Source: an uncultured Sutterella sp.
GTDB taxonomy: Bacteria; Pseudomonadota; Gammaproteobacteria; Burkholderiales; Burkholderiaceae_F
NCBI GenBank assembly: GCA_900538905.1
Contig: UPZS01000064.1
Location: forward strand, 1-6,784
Direction: 5' to 3'
DNA: 6,784 bases
Below are positions 5,954 through 6,784 of the stretch, in pieces (positions within the stretch are counted from its first letter, which is position 1; the number at the start of each line of letters is the position of its first letter). A model generated the notes under the pieces. The model was not told where the DNA came from. It saw only the letters and a program-made list of their open reading frames with translations, and ran no database searches. A program made the translations under genes and the position numbers.

Positions 5954-6337
5954 GTTATATTGAAGATTATCGCTTTGTCAGCGACTCGAGTAAGACCTGT
6001 GAAACATTGCTCGCCTTTCCCATTAATCAGCAGTCTGGCTCCTGCTCAAATCGCAAAACTCAAGGATCGTACCGTTTATCAAAAAGCGCCAAATCTACCG
6101 CACGCCTTTAGACATTTCTTCAATCTGAGCACCCACGGTTTTCTTCATGAGTTCAGTCCGGCGCATCGCTTCTTTCGATTCCAACAACGACCGGTTATCT
6201 TGACGCTTTCCTTCGCATAATCGCCGAGGCTAACCGTTCGAGCGAACAATCTGTGCGAGACGGCATTTCTTTGACATACTTCTAGCTTGATTCGAAAGGC
6301 GTTTTATTCTCGTCTCGGTTGTCTTGCTAGGTGCGTC
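5954..6337. other. Gene-poor stretch between C45 terminator and S8 remnant
   Basis: No convincing intact gene, RNA gene or mobile-element end is visible in these 384 bases. Plus-strand open frames through it are low in coding character. The only coding-like signal is the minus-strand remnant at 6095-6229. A lone TTGACA at 6271-6276 has no good -10 box at 16-18 bp. The stretch fits a decayed region. Confidence 0.5.
6095..6229 (-). pseudogene. Coding-like 44-codon remnant on the minus strand
   Basis: The frame is bounded by TAG at 6230-6232 and TAG at 6095-6097. It reads as a charged, helix-prone tail: LLESKEAMRRTELMKKTV, then GAQIEEMSKGVR and stop, unlike random translation. There is no ribosome site and the first ATG is internal (6164-6166), with TTG codons at 6182-6187 as poor alternatives. 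It may be the C-terminal end of a broken gene or a short peptide. I do not recognise it. Confidence 0.25.
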
Positions 6338-6595
6338 ATGCCTCATTTGACTCTCAAACACACTTGCGTCTTTATGGCGGTATGCGCCGTCCTGGGCCCG
6401 CTGTCGGTCTGCGCCGAACCCACATGCAATCCCAAAATAGACGCTATTAGGGAAGCCGGAGCCTATGCGCAGGGCTTTACCGGAGCGGGCGTTCGCATCG
6501 GCATCATGGATTCTGGGTTTGATACCTCGCATCAAGCGTTTGAAGGCAAAGACATCGTCAAGCTTTACAGCGATCCGTACCTTCAAACTTTTTAG
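6338..6595 (+). pseudogene. N-terminal stub of a secreted S8 (subtilisin-like) serine protease
   Basis: The frame encodes 85 aa from the ATG at 6338; a TTG at 6287 would add 17 residues. Residues 1-26 are a signal peptide with a short basic start, a hydrophobic core (about 9-24) and a probable cut at VCA-EP. GFTGAGVRIGIMDSGFDTSH (46-65) is the S8 motif around the catalytic Asp (D58). The frame stops at TAG (6593-6595), so the catalytic His and Ser motifs and any autotransporter beta-barrel are missing. Intact relatives are many hundreds of residues long and often autotransporters in gut betaproteobacteria (family knowledge). Base composition turns A+T-rich right after the stop, suggesting a deletion or insertion junction near 6590. 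Only a weak AGG lies upstream of the ATG. The fragment cannot be an active protease. Confidence 0.8.
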
Positions 6596-6602
6596 AAATC
6601 GT

Positions 6603-6779
6603 TTAAGATAGCAATGCGGCTCCACTTGAAATTTTTTCTTTTACTGCAAAAACAGCCTCTTGGATAGAATAGGTTGTCGTTTCTATAACATTCGATTCAT
6701 ATATCCTCAAATTACAAAATTGCTCCCACATTGTTTCTACTAATTCAACATTTGTTTTTCCTCGCCGACAAGACCGCTT
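6603..6779 (-). pseudogene. C-terminal tail of an unidentified minus-strand gene at the window edge
   Basis: The frame runs 58 codons from 6779 to TAA at 6603-6605, and its translation looks coding: RRGKTNVELVETMWEQF followed by ESNVIETTTYSIQEAVFAV and a KEKISSG end. The pattern RxGK..., then a helix, then a strand with IETT and a final helix recalls the C-terminal end of small P-loop kinases such as zeta-toxin-like proteins, but this is only an impression. An in-frame TGA at 6780-6782 precedes it, so it is either a frameshifted remnant or a small gene with an unseen start. The internal ATG at 6723-6725 has no good ribosome site. The segment is A+T-rich compared with the rest of the window, hinting at separate origin. 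Confidence 0.4.
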
Positions 6780-6784
6780 TCAAC

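Noticed and set aside
5758..6111. Alternative plus frame running past the C45 stop
   Set aside because: It reads straight through the strong terminator at 5911-5953 and loses coding character; the TGA at 5889-5891 sits correctly before the terminator.
5954..6337. tRNA, CRISPR array or insertion-sequence ends in the gene-poor stretch
   Set aside because: I found no cloverleaf, no regularly spaced repeats and no terminal inverted repeats.
6230..6625. 131-codon minus-strand frame opposite the S8 stub
   Set aside because: It is the codon-aligned antisense of the S8 coding frame, without a ribosome site, so it is a shadow.

Overview
The window looks like chromosomal DNA from a Gram-negative proteobacterium. 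Sigma70-type promoter boxes, strong AGGAG ribosome binding sites, a FadR-type GntR regulator and the signal peptide plus start of an S8 serine protease all fit. Protein style and the S8 remnant suggest a gut betaproteobacterium of the Sutterellaceae (Sutterella/Parasutterella type), but that placement is an inference made without any search.

Layout. Positions 1-242 are a gene-free leader with a candidate promoter, an inverted repeat with 10-bp-spaced direct repeats, and a hairpin covering an AAGGAG motif. Positions 243-1175 (+) encode a cysteine-rich 310-aa protein I do not recognise. Two hairpin terminators lie between it and the convergent gene to its right. Positions 1334-4677 (-) hold three genes transcribed in the order M20 metallopeptidase, 12-TM-like IT-superfamily permease, FadR/FCD-type GntR regulator. 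A GC-rich hairpin separates the permease from the regulator. Divergent from these is a C45 acyltransferase/peptidase of the isopenicillin-N acyltransferase type (4839-5891, +), ending at a textbook terminator. The 161-bp divergent intergenic region carries a strong promoter for the C45 gene and nested inverted repeats overlapping it.

The right end (about 5954-6784) is decayed: a gene-poor stretch, a 44-codon coding-like remnant on the minus strand, an 85-aa N-terminal stub of a secreted S8 protease with only the catalytic Asp, and an A+T-rich segment carrying the tail of another minus-strand gene at the window edge.

How the genes may work together (inference). The permease would import a small carboxylate- or amide-bearing compound. 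Two cytoplasmic amide-bond hydrolases, M20 and the self-processing C45 enzyme, would cleave it. The GntR protein would sense the substrate or a product and control both promoters from the shared intergenic region. This is the most interesting unit here: a compact candidate pathway for N-acyl amino acids, peptides or related amides whose substrate cannot be read from sequence.
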